Source of the DNA: DASYLJ01 sp964404165
GTDB lineage: Bacteria > Desulfobacterota > Binatia > DP-6
Reading direction: 5' to 3'
Assembly (NCBI GenBank): GCA_964404165.1
Contig: CAYOIZ010000037.1
Coordinates: 1-64,000 of the forward strand
DNA length: 64,000 nt
The position numbers and the translations under genes are program-made. Each line of letters starts with the position of its first letter. The stretch's first letter is position 1. Below, in pieces: positions 8,351 to 16,102 of this stretch. The notes beneath the pieces are model-generated. The model had not been told where the DNA came from and made no database searches. It saw only the letters and a list, made by a program, of their open reading frames with translations.

Positions 8351-9291
8351 CACGGCTCCATGAACCGCGGATCGCTGTTCGATCCGTGGATCGCCACGTG
8401 ACAGCTGGTGCAGTCACGGTAGCTCGGCTGGACGTGGCTGGACGGCGTCCCGGCGTGGCACTGGTAGCAGAGCTGCGCCACCTGCTGGAACCGCAGCAGG
8501 TGGCGGTTCACGCTGCCGTGCGGCTCGTGACAGCTCTCGCATCCCTCGAGCGTGAGGCCGATGTGCTCGAACACGAACGGCCCCTCGACCTCGCCGTGGC
8601 AGCGCAGGCAGGTGGCCTGGCCGGTGTCGCGCAGCAGCCCGCGGTCCGGACTGCCGTGCGGCTGGTGGCAGTCGATGCACGACACCACGCCTTCGGGCAC
8701 CTTGTGGTGCTCGGGCAGCGCGAACTGCGAGCGGACCGCCGGGTGGCAGCGCTGGCACAGCGCGGTGGTGGCCTCCTGCTCGCGGAACGTGGCCCCACGA
8801 AGCGGCTCCGGCACCGGATCGCCGGCTTTCAGCATGAGGCGGCCGATGCCGCCGTGCGGGTCGTGGCAGTCGACGCAGGCGACGTCGGCCAGCGCGTGCT
8901 CGCCCGATGCGAAGCCGTGCAGCGTCGGGTCCGCGGCGTGACAGGCGAGGCAGGGCGCGTCGCGCAGCTCCGACGGCTCGCCCGCCGCGAACGTCTGCAG
9001 CCCGCCGGCGGCACCGCCACCGGCGTCGACGTGGGCCTGTCCGGGGCCGTGGCAGGCCTCGCAGGCACGCTGCTGCGGCGGGCGCGCCGGGTCGTCGAGG
9101 ACGTCGCCGTGCGGCGAATGTGCGAAGCTCTCGTTCCAGTCCGGATGGCAGGCGGCGCACACCTCGGGCCCCGCGAAGGCGGCGGGATCGATCGGCGCCA
9201 CCGGGTGCGCCGTCATCGGCTCGAGCGGCGGCAGACCCGTACCGCAGCCGACGAGCACCGCCAGGAGCACCACCACTGCGGATCGTCTCAT
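8350..9291 (-). CDS. MtrA/DmsE-like decaheme c-type cytochrome lipoprotein
   Basis: 313 residues, close to Shewanella MtrA (333). Ten CXXCH sites are spread evenly (CAACH, CEACH, CLACH, CVDCH, CQRCH, CIDCH, CLRCH, CESCH, CYQCH, CTSCH), several in the CXXCHXPHG form typical of MtrA/DmsE. The N-terminus MRRSAVVVLLAVLVGC carries a lipobox-like LVGC, so the protein is probably lipid-anchored, unlike Shewanella MtrA. In the known complex this wire runs inside the MtrB barrel and carries electrons across the outer membrane. The start overlaps the upstream stop by 4 bases (ATGA) and its own stop overlaps the porin start, implying coupled translation. Fully processed haem count depends on the Ccm system, not seen here. 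Confidence 0.93.
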   Translation of the reverse strand: MRRSAVVVLLAVLVGCGTGLPPLEPMTAHPVAPIDPAAFAGPEVCAACHPDWNESFAHSPHGDVLDDPARPPQQRACEACHGPGQAHVDAGGGAAGGLQTFAAGEPSELRDAPCLACHAADPTLHGFASGEHALADVACVDCHDPHGGIGRLMLKAGDPVPEPLRGATFREQEATTALCQRCHPAVRSQFALPEHHKVPEGVVSCIDCHQPHGSPDRGLLRDTGQATCLRCHGEVEGPFVFEHIGLTLEGCESCHEPHGSVNRHLLRFQQVAQLCYQCHAGTPSSHVQPSYRDCTSCHVAIHGSNSDPRFMEP

Positions 9292-10355
9292 GGGGCGAAC
9301 CCGTCGCCGTGCCGATGGCACGGCAGACACGAGAAGGTGTAGTGCGCCTCGCCGGTGCCGTCGGCGCGGTAGAAGCGCGTCGTCGTGTGGCAGATCTCGC
9401 ACACGCCCGTGCCGGGCGCCGACGCGCTGGCGAAGCTGCCGTCCGCGCGTCCGTCGAGGTTGTCGAACCGGATCGGTCGCAGCGCGCCCTGCGGCGTGGT
9501 GATGGCGTCGAGTACCAGGTTGGTGTTGGTCGAGCCGTGCGGGTCGTGGCACTGCGTGCACGGCATGCCGGCGCCGCCGGGCGCATGCGTCTGGTTGGCG
9601 GGATGACAGGTCTGGCACGCCGTCGCCGACTGATGTCCCGGTCCCGGCGTCGGGTTCACGGTGGCGTGGCAGCTCTCGCACGCGCGGCCCGAATGGCCGC
9701 TCGGCAGCGCCAGCTTCGCCACCTGCTGCTCGTGGCAGAGCGGGCAGTTGGCAGGCGTCGCCACCGGCGCGAAGGCGGCGGCGTGGTCGTGGCAGAGGAC
9801 GCAGTTCTCGGTGAAATGCGGTGCCCCGGCGCCGCTCCGCGGATAGAACTCGGTCGTCGCGTGGCAGGTCTCGCACAGCCCGGTGCCGGGCGCGGTGGGG
9901 CTCGCCAGGCCGCCCGCCGCGAGCCCGGCTTCGACGGTGAACGCGACGTCGCGGAGTCGGCCTCGAGAGCGCACGAGGTCGGAGATCAGGTGCAGGTTGG
10001 TGGTGCCGTGCGGATCGTGACAGGCGAGGCAGTTGCGGGTCTGTCGGCGGCCGGTCCGCTCCGCCGCCTTCTGCGGATGTCCGTGCACGCCGTCGCCGTG
10101 ACAGGTCGCGCACACCGGCCGCTTGCGGTGGTTCCGACCGACGCGACCCGGGCGACGATCGGCGTGGCAGGCGATGCAGTCGAGGGCCGGCGCATGCCCG
10201 CCTGCGAAGGTGTAGGCGAGCGCCTCGTCCTGATGACAGGTGCCGCAGACGCCTGCGTCGGGCGGCGCCTGCGCGGCCGCCACGGTGGCGAGCATCACCA
10301 GCCCCGTCACCGTGACCGCCAGACGTCTCCGATGTCCCGTCCCCCCCACGAGCAC
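9288..10355 (-). CDS. Dodecaheme c-type cytochrome with internal duplication
   Basis: 355 residues with a Sec signal peptide (cleavage near TVAAAQA) and twelve CXXCH sites: CGTCH, CIACH, CATCH, CLACH, CETCH, CVLCH, CPLCH, CESCH, CQTCH, CTQCH, CEICH, CLPCH. Two ~88-residue modules are recognisable, each with CXXCHDPHG(S/T)TN near the start, then APGTG(L/V)CE(T/I)CH, and an end with FAP. Such DPHG/APGTG modules occur in deltaproteobacterial multihaem cytochromes. No lipobox or membrane anchor is seen, so it is either periplasmic or exported to the surface. It lies 9 bases after the OmcA/MtrC-family gene and overlaps the decaheme lipoprotein gene by 4 bases. It is an extra component not found in canonical mtrCAB; its position in the electron path is unknown. 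Confidence 0.92.
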   Translation of the reverse strand: MLVGGTGHRRRLAVTVTGLVMLATVAAAQAPPDAGVCGTCHQDEALAYTFAGGHAPALDCIACHADRRPGRVGRNHRKRPVCATCHGDGVHGHPQKAAERTGRRQTRNCLACHDPHGTTNLHLISDLVRSRGRLRDVAFTVEAGLAAGGLASPTAPGTGLCETCHATTEFYPRSGAGAPHFTENCVLCHDHAAAFAPVATPANCPLCHEQQVAKLALPSGHSGRACESCHATVNPTPGPGHQSATACQTCHPANQTHAPGGAGMPCTQCHDPHGSTNTNLVLDAITTPQGALRPIRFDNLDGRADGSFASASAPGTGVCEICHTTTRFYRADGTGEAHYTFSCLPCHRHGDGFAP

Positions 10356-10364
10356 CCGTGCCTC

Positions 10365-13094
10365 TCAGGGCGCCGCGGTCGCGTGCACCGTCGAGACGGC
10401 GAACGCGGCCCCTTCACCGTGACACGCACCACAGGCCTCGACGCCCCCCGCCGTGGTGTTGATCTGTGCGTGCACCGCCGCCGACTCGCTGTCGTGGCAG
10501 GTGAGGCAGGCGTCCTGCACCGGCGGCACCGAGCCCGCCGGCGTGTCGACGCCGCCCACGATCTCCGTCTGCGCCGTGGGCAGCAGGCCCGACGGCAGCG
10601 GCAGCAGCTGGCTGCCGTCGACGTGGCACTGCTCGCAGTCGGCGCGGTTCCCCGGGTAGCGCACCTCGGCGAAATCGTTCGCCGAGCCGCCGAAGCCATA
10701 GATGACGTAGGACGGCTGCTCGAGGTCCTCGCCGGTATGGATCTTGTGCAGCATGTGCTTCAGGTCGATGGACTCGGTGAACGGATCCGCGCCCGTGACG
10801 GCGACGCGACGACTGAAGTCGCTGACGTTCGGGTTGTGACAGACGACGCAGTAGTCGGTCTGGTTGCGCAGGTTCCCGTGCACGCTGAAGGTCTCGGAGA
10901 AGACGCCGTGGCACGACGCACACTTCGCCTGTGCGACGACGGTGCGGCGGGGGACGACCGGCGAGCCGTCGATGGAGAAGTCGCGGACCACGTTCTGCAT
11001 CGCCTCCGACACGTTCTGTCCGTCGACGGAGACGGTGCGCCGCGCCTCGAGGCCGACCCGCCACGTGCCGGTCCCTGCCGCGGGAACGCCGTTGCCGACG
11101 GTCGTCGTGTAGGTGAAGACGCCGGTGCCGTCCGGACCGGTGAGGGTGCCGTTGGCACCGCCGCCGAACACCGTCGGGGTGGTGACGGGCGGCGTGACGC
11201 CGCCGAAGTCGGTGGACGGTCCGCTGAGCGCCAGCGCGACGCGGTTCATGCCCGTGAGCGTCGCCAGCGCCGTGCCGTCGCCGTTGCGCAGCCGGAAGGT
11301 GACGGTGACCGCCGCGCCCGCGCTGCCGGTGGCCGAGAGCAACTCACCGGTGAGCCCCGCGAGCTGCGTCGAGCGTGCGGGGATGGTGTGTGCCCCCGTC
11401 ACGGAGATGCCGAACTCTTCGCCCGTCGGCACGTGGCAGATCCGGCACAGCGTGTCCGGCTGGGCCCCGGCGACATGGTTGGTCCCCGGGGGACCGGCCG
11501 CGGTCGTGGTCTCGCCCGGATTGACGTCGTCGTGACATGCGGTGCAGGCGGCGGCGGACGGCCGTGTCTCGGCCGTCGCCGACGTGGCCCCCGCGGCGTG
11601 ACAGACGTCGCAGCCCCGGACGTCCTGCGGGAAGCCGACGCCGGTGGCCGTCGAGCCGGTGCAGGTGCCGTTCGGGCAGTCGGCGTCGACGCTGCACGGC
11701 ACACCGGCGAGCGCGCCGCCGCTGCAGGCCGTGACCTTCTCGGCGAACAGGATCGACTGGTTCTGGAAGCCGACGAAGCCGTAGCTCGCTCCCACCGGAC
11801 CGTCGACGATGCTGGGCAGCTCCTTGCCCATGTGGATGGCGTGGATCATCTGCAGCAGCTCGATCGAGTTGCCGGTCTGCGGGTCGAACCCCTGGTCGGT
11901 GTGGCAGAGCTGGCAGAGCCCGACCTCGCGCCGGCCACCGCCATGGATCGCGAGCGGTGCGTGGCAGGCGTTGCACTGCGCCGTGGTGGTGACCTGGCGC
12001 ACGGTGGTGACCGCGCCACCCGACGGCAGGAAGTCGAACAGCGGGTTCGCGACCAGCGTCTCGCCGCCGTAGGCGCGCTCGATTTGCGCCCCCACGGTGT
12101 GCGTCAGCCCGGTCGGGAAGCCGGCCGGCAGCGTGGTCGCGAAGGTGTAGGTGTAGACGCCGGTCGCGGCATCCACGAGGGCCAGGACACCGCCGCTGTC
12201 GTACCCGGGCTGCCCGGCCGACGGTACGATGTAGCTGCGATAGCGCGTGAAGTCGGTCGTGAAGCCCTCGACCGTCTCGGCGTCGACGTCGAGCCGCGCG
12301 ATGGTGAACCGCACGCGGGCCTGCGCCGGATTCGAGGTGGACGCGGTGACGGGGATGACCGGGACCCCGTCGCCGTCGGTGAGCGCGAAGGTGACGACGA
12401 CGGTGCCGTCCGTGCCGACGCTGGCCGCGGTGATCGCCGCCTCGAGACCGGCACCGGGCGCCCCGGGCGGGATCGCGCCGATGGTGGTCGAGGTCGAGGT
12501 GGTGGTCGTCGTCACCGTGACGGCGGTCGTCGTGGTGGTCGCGGCGCCGCCGACGGTGGTCGGCACACAGGTGAGGCGGAAGGTGCTGCGGTCGGTACGG
12601 CCACCGGCGCGTGCCATCACCTTCAGCACCGCGCGGGTCGGATCGATCTCGCCCTTCTTGTTGGGGCCGCCGAGGGGTACCGGCAGTGCGACGGCCGTCG
12701 TGCAGGTCATCGCCGACGTCGGCAGGGCCAGGCCGTCGAGCGCGGCCTGCAGCGGCGCGGGGTCGATCGGGGAGTGCTTCTTCACCTTCAACGCGATGCT
12801 GCCGACCTCACCCGGCTGGCAGGCGCGCGTGGGCTGATTCAGGCAGAAGGCGACCGAGAGGGTGCAGACGCCGTTGCGCTGGCCATCGAGATCGCACGCG
12901 TCGCCGTCGGCGCACGTGACGCCCTTCGGTGTCTTGCCGGCTGGGAAGCCGACGCCGTCGGCCGCGAGCTGGACCAGGCATTCCTGGCGTGCCGGGCCTC
13001 CACCCGGAACGAGGGTCGCGGCGCCGGCCGGCGCCGACACCACGACGAGGAATGCCACCAGGACGAACGATCGCGTCGACCACCAGCGTTGCAT
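10365..13094 (-). CDS. OmcA/MtrC-family decaheme cytochrome with extra N-terminal domain
   Basis: 909 residues against ~670-735 for Shewanella MtrC/OmcA. Signal peptide cleaves near APAGAA; no lipobox Cys follows, so this is not a typical surface lipoprotein. Residues ~28-180 are a Cys-containing domain with no recognised function, then a Thr-rich linker (about 180-205). Split beta domains and ten CXXCH sites (CNACH near residue 376 to CGACH near 888) follow, with the family landmarks MIHAIHMGKELP and MLHKIHTGEDL. A Cys-rich segment (CSVDADCPNGTC) is inserted between haems 2 and 3. The family forms the cell-surface terminal reductase or oxidase of porin-cytochrome conduits. Gaps of 4 and 9 bases to its neighbours indicate one operon. 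Confidence 0.93.
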   Translation of the reverse strand: MQRWWSTRSFVLVAFLVVVSAPAGAATLVPGGGPARQECLVQLAADGVGFPAGKTPKGVTCADGDACDLDGQRNGVCTLSVAFCLNQPTRACQPGEVGSIALKVKKHSPIDPAPLQAALDGLALPTSAMTCTTAVALPVPLGGPNKKGEIDPTRAVLKVMARAGGRTDRSTFRLTCVPTTVGGAATTTTTAVTVTTTTTSTSTTIGAIPPGAPGAGLEAAITAASVGTDGTVVVTFALTDGDGVPVIPVTASTSNPAQARVRFTIARLDVDAETVEGFTTDFTRYRSYIVPSAGQPGYDSGGVLALVDAATGVYTYTFATTLPAGFPTGLTHTVGAQIERAYGGETLVANPLFDFLPSGGAVTTVRQVTTTAQCNACHAPLAIHGGGRREVGLCQLCHTDQGFDPQTGNSIELLQMIHAIHMGKELPSIVDGPVGASYGFVGFQNQSILFAEKVTACSGGALAGVPCSVDADCPNGTCTGSTATGVGFPQDVRGCDVCHAAGATSATAETRPSAAACTACHDDVNPGETTTAAGPPGTNHVAGAQPDTLCRICHVPTGEEFGISVTGAHTIPARSTQLAGLTGELLSATGSAGAAVTVTFRLRNGDGTALATLTGMNRVALALSGPSTDFGGVTPPVTTPTVFGGGANGTLTGPDGTGVFTYTTTVGNGVPAAGTGTWRVGLEARRTVSVDGQNVSEAMQNVVRDFSIDGSPVVPRRTVVAQAKCASCHGVFSETFSVHGNLRNQTDYCVVCHNPNVSDFSRRVAVTGADPFTESIDLKHMLHKIHTGEDLEQPSYVIYGFGGSANDFAEVRYPGNRADCEQCHVDGSQLLPLPSGLLPTAQTEIVGGVDTPAGSVPPVQDACLTCHDSESAAVHAQINTTAGGVEACGACHGEGAAFAVSTVHATAAP

Positions 13095-13098
13095 CGTC

Positions 13099-13410
13099 TT
13101 ACTTTCCCGCCAGACCCTTCACGTACGTGGCGACCGCCGCCACGTCGTCGGCCCCGAGCTTCTTGATGAAGGCCTTGTGCTTCTCGTTCCCCTCGATCTT
13201 GGCCTGCACCTCGGTATCGGCCATGGCCGCGACCTTGGCGTCGCCGGCGAGGGGAGGCACCTTGAGGGTCTTGCCGGCGGCGGTGTCGGCCATACCGGTC
13301 TCGCCGTGGCAGCTGGCGCAGTACTGTTTGTAGGTGGCCGCGCCGTCGGCGGCGGCTCCGGTGACGGTGGCGAGCACGAAGAGGGCGGGCAGGATGGCGA
13401 GAAGGCGCAT
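13099..13410 (-). CDS. Small monoheme cytochrome c (class I)
   Basis: 103 residues: a signal peptide (cleavage near GAAADG) and a mature domain of ~80 residues with one CXXCH (CASCHG, about residue 33) and a downstream Met in a class I setting. It is a soluble periplasmic electron carrier by family. Start ATG at 13410 is preceded by GAAAGGAGCCTCCC, the best ribosome binding site in the operon. It lies between the NapC-like quinol module and the outer-membrane conduit, so a shuttle between them is a natural inference. Redox partner not proven. Confidence 0.9.
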   Translation of the reverse strand: MRLLAILPALFVLATVTGAAADGAATYKQYCASCHGETGMADTAAGKTLKVPPLAGDAKVAAMADTEVQAKIEGNEKHKAFIKKLGADDVAAVATYVKGLAGK

Positions 13411-13427
13411 GGGAGGCTCCTTTCGGA

Positions 13428-13610
13428 TCAAGGGGTCGGTGGCGACGTCCCGGCCCGCATTCGATGCAGGCCGTAGAGCGCCATTGCGGCGGCCAGGGTG
13501 GGAAAGCCTATGAACGAGAAGACGATCGCGCTGGCACCGTCGGCACGGAGGACCAGCATGCCGAGCGCCGCCAGGGCGACGAGACCGAGAAGACACGCGG
13601 CGCGGATCAC
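13428..13610 (-). CDS. Two-helix small membrane protein of the cytochrome operon
   Basis: 60 residues from a GTG at 13610 that overlaps the stop of the NapC-like gene (GTGA). It consists almost entirely of two hydrophobic helices (IRAACLLGLVALAALGMLVL and SAIVFSFIGFPTLAAAMALY, split by RADGA) and a short Arg/Pro-rich tail. No Cys, His pair or cofactor motif is present. I do not recognise the family. Tight translational coupling to the tetraheme gene suggests it stabilises or anchors the quinone-reactive protein, but that is inference. It is too short for standard gene calling to be certain; coupling and membrane character are the evidence. Confidence 0.6.
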   Translation of the reverse strand: MIRAACLLGLVALAALGMLVLRADGASAIVFSFIGFPTLAAAMALYGLHRMRAGTSPPTP

Positions 13611-14254
13611 GACGCCGGCCCTCCGCCGGTGAGCGCTTCGTCCGGATGTGCGGCCGGGTGGCAGGTGCCGGTGCAGCTCATCGTCTTGTCGAGCAGCGCC
13701 TGCTGAACGTCCGGGTCCTGGTGCGCTTCGACGGCGCGGAAGCTGGCCGCGCCGGCGTGGCAGCCGAGGCACGAGTCGATGTCGAAGGTCCCGTGCAGCG
13801 CGATCGGTAGCGCGTAGCGACCGGTGACGGTGCGCACCATGTGCATGAGGCCGGCACGCTTCGCGTCGAACGTGCCCCAGATGCCGTAGCCGCTGTGGCA
13901 GACGTAGCAGGCCTGGGCGGTGGGCACGAGGCCGCGGGTGTAGTGCGTCTCGGCGAGCGAGCCGTTCGTGGCGTCGGACAGGCTCGCCACGATCGGGGTC
14001 ATGACGTGGCACGAGCCGCAGAAGCGGACGTCCTTCGAGGTCTCGAGCATCATGAGGACGCCGAGGCCGTAGGCGGCGGCGGGCAGCAGGACGAGCCCGG
14101 CCAGCGCCACCGTCGAGGGCAGCCGGCCGCGAACGAGTCCCCACACCAGAATCGCCACGGCCGGTGCGGCCACCAGGACCGGCAGCACGTGCAACCATTG
14201 CACCGCCGGCTGGATTGGCGGGGACACGAACAGGGGGCCGGTCGGTCCGGTCAT
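13607..14254 (-). CDS. NapC/NirT/CymA-like tetraheme membrane cytochrome
   Basis: 215 residues. Two N-terminal hydrophobic helices (about 18-41 and 46-68) precede a haem domain with CGSCHVM near residue 79, CYVCHSG, CLGCHAG and CTGTCHP. The first site has the CXXCHXM form of NrfH, where Met can ligate haem 1. The fourth site has three residues between the cysteines (CX3CH), which is unusual. NapC/CymA-type proteins pass electrons between the membrane quinone pool and periplasmic cytochromes. Being first in the operon and inner-membrane bound, it is the expected entry (or exit) of the conduit. NapC usually has a single anchor helix, so the two-helix form is also atypical. Start ATG 14254 has no clear Shine-Dalgarno. 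Confidence 0.82.
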   Translation of the reverse strand: MTGPTGPLFVSPPIQPAVQWLHVLPVLVAAPAVAILVWGLVRGRLPSTVALAGLVLLPAAAYGLGVLMMLETSKDVRFCGSCHVMTPIVASLSDATNGSLAETHYTRGLVPTAQACYVCHSGYGIWGTFDAKRAGLMHMVRTVTGRYALPIALHGTFDIDSCLGCHAGAASFRAVEAHQDPDVQQALLDKTMSCTGTCHPAAHPDEALTGGGPAS

Positions 14255-14645
14255 GGGCGGCGCACGCGCGAGGCCCTCACCCTCGTGGTCGACGCCTCAC
14301 CGTTGCCGCCCATCTCACGCACCTCATCGTTTCCGAGCCCACTGCGAGACGATCGTGAATACGCCATCATGGGCACACGCTACAAGGTCGCTTCGCAGTC
14401 GACTGCTCGCTTCGCAGGATCGGGAAATTCATCCATCTGCATTCGCCCCATGCGAAATCGGCGCCGGCCGTCGCGACGGCTCGCGCCGACACCTCCGCTG
14501 CGCCGGCGCAGGCGAATTCGGCGATGGTGCAGCGCCGAGTTTCCGGCTTCCGCGAAGCGGACGTCCCGCGTTGTCTCCGGTGTTGGAACCCGAGGCCGCT
14601 GGTGGTGGTCTCGTGCGCTGGCACGTCTTGCTAAGGAGACCGACC
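14255..14645. promoter_or_regulatory. Divergent intergenic region between cytochrome operon and wax ester synthase
   Basis: 391 bases without a credible gene, locally less GC-rich than its surroundings. It must hold the promoters for the leftward cytochrome operon and the rightward acyltransferase. A perfect 12-base palindrome GCAGTCGACTGC lies at 14395-14406. An 11-base direct repeat TCGCTTCGCAG occurs at 14388-14398 and 14407-14417, 19 bases apart, flanking it. These are candidate operator sequences. No strong -35/-10 pair stands out on either strand. AAGGAG at about 14634 serves the acyltransferase. Confidence 0.5.
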
Positions 14646-16085
14646 ATGGCGAGCACCCGGATGCACTTCGAGCGACTCACCGCTCTCGACGCTTCCTTCC
14701 TCGCCATCGAGGAGTCCGCGTCACACATGCACGTGGCGGCCACGCTGCTCTTCGACGCCGCGCCGTTGACGCTGCCGCACGGTGGGCTCGACAGCGAGCG
14801 TATCCGGAGCTTCGTGGCGTCGCGGCTGCACCTGGTGCCGCGCTACCGCCAGCGTCTCGCCTGGACGCCGCGCACCGGTCATCCGGTGTGGGTGGACGAC
14901 GACCGCTTCAACATCGTCTACCACGTTCGCCACACCGCGCTGCCGAAGCCCGGCAGCGAACGCCAGCTGAAGCGCCTGGTCGGGCGCATCCTCTCGCAAC
15001 AGCTCGACCGCGGGAAACCGCTCTGGGAGATGTGGGTGGTCGAGGGCGTCGAGGGCAATCGCTTCGCACTCATCGCGAAGGCGCATCACTGCATGGTCGA
15101 CGGCATCTCGGGCGTCGACCTGCTCGCGGCGCTGCTGTCGCTCGCGCCCGACGAGGTGCCTGGCGAGGCGCCCGCGTGGATTCCGCGCCGGGTCCCGTCG
15201 GCGCTCGAGCTGGTGGCCGGCGAGGTTCGCCGACGGGCCGAGCAGCCGCTGCGCCTGCTCGGCGCCGCGGCCGAGATGCTGCGACGGCCCCTGGGTGCGC
15301 TCGGCGCGGTGGGCGACGCGGTCGCGAGCGTGGCCGAAACCCTGACCAGCGGTCTCAGTGCCGCATCGGCCACGCCGCTCAACGTGCCGATCGGTCCACA
15401 TCGGCGATTCGACTGGCTCCAGCTCCCGCTCGACGATCTGCGGACCGTTCGCCGCGCCTTCGGCGGTACGTTGAACGACGTCGTGCTCGCGACCGTCGCC
15501 GGGGGGATCGGCCGCTTCCTCGAGCGCCGTGGCATCCGGACCGAAGGCCTCGACTACCGCGCCATGATCCCGGTCAGCTTCCGTACCGGCGCGGAGCGCG
15601 GCACGCTCGGCAACAAGGTCTCGCTGCTCCTGGCGTCGTTGCCGCTCGGTGAGCGGGATCCGTACCGTCGCCTGATCCGCGTCATCGAGACGACGGTGCG
15701 CCTCAAGACGTCGCGCCAGGCGCATGGCACGGAGCTGCTGGAGGAGCTCGCCGACCTGACCGCGACGGAGCTGTTGACGCAGACGGTGCGGCTCGCGGTG
15801 GCGATGCGGACCTACAACCTGGTCGTCTCCAACGTCCCCGGGCCTCCGCTGCCGCTGCACCTGCTCGGCGCACGCATGACGGCCGTCTACCCGACGGTCC
15901 CGCTGTACGCGAACCAGGGCGTCGGCATCGCCCTCTTCAGCTACGCCGGCGATCTCTACTGGGGCTTCAACGCCGACTGGGAGACGGTTCCCGACCTGCA
16001 CGAGCTGGTGCAGGACATGGCCGCGGCGTTCGACGAGCTGCGGGCGTTGGCCGTCGTCCCACCCGTGATGTCGAGCCTGGGCTGA
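14646..16085 (+). CDS. Wax ester synthase/diacylglycerol acyltransferase (WS/DGAT)
   Basis: 479 residues, normal for the bifunctional WS/DGAT family that joins acyl-CoA to fatty alcohols or diacylglycerol for storage wax or triacylglycerol. Visible motifs in order: SFLAIE near the N-terminus, GKPLWEMW (PLW motif), the catalytic HHCMVDG (about residues 147-153), GTLNDVVL (ND motif), and SNVPGPPLPLHLLGARM near the C-terminus. The ATG at 14646 follows AAGGAGACCGACC. It is transcribed away from the cytochrome operon and ends in a hairpin shared with the convergent gene. Whether wax or TAG is made cannot be told from sequence. Confidence 0.95.
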   Translation: MASTRMHFERLTALDASFLAIEESASHMHVAATLLFDAAPLTLPHGGLDSERIRSFVASRLHLVPRYRQRLAWTPRTGHPVWVDDDRFNIVYHVRHTALPKPGSERQLKRLVGRILSQQLDRGKPLWEMWVVEGVEGNRFALIAKAHHCMVDGISGVDLLAALLSLAPDEVPGEAPAWIPRRVPSALELVAGEVRRRAEQPLRLLGAAAEMLRRPLGALGAVGDAVASVAETLTSGLSAASATPLNVPIGPHRRFDWLQLPLDDLRTVRRAFGGTLNDVVLATVAGGIGRFLERRGIRTEGLDYRAMIPVSFRTGAERGTLGNKVSLLLASLPLGERDPYRRLIRVIETTVRLKTSRQAHGTELLEELADLTATELLTQTVRLAVAMRTYNLVVSNVPGPPLPLHLLGARMTAVYPTVPLYANQGVGIALFSYAGDLYWGFNADWETVPDLHELVQDMAAAFDELRALAVVPPVMSSLG

Positions 16086-16102
16086 GCAGCGTCGCTCAGC
16101 CC
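16079..16102. terminator. Hairpin overlapping two convergent stop codons
   Basis: GGGCTGAGC (16079-16087) and GCTCAGCCC (16094-16102) are perfect complements with a 6-base loop. The left arm contains the wax ester synthase stop and the right arm the last codons of the convergent secreted-protein gene. It can act for both directions; no T-run. Confidence 0.5.

Noticed and set aside
8907..13166. Open frame of ~1400 codons on the plus strand across the cytochrome operon
   Set aside because: It is antisense to CXXCH-rich genes with signal peptides. Its own product is an Arg/Gly/Ala-rich low-complexity translation with no domain, as expected of high-GC antisense frames.
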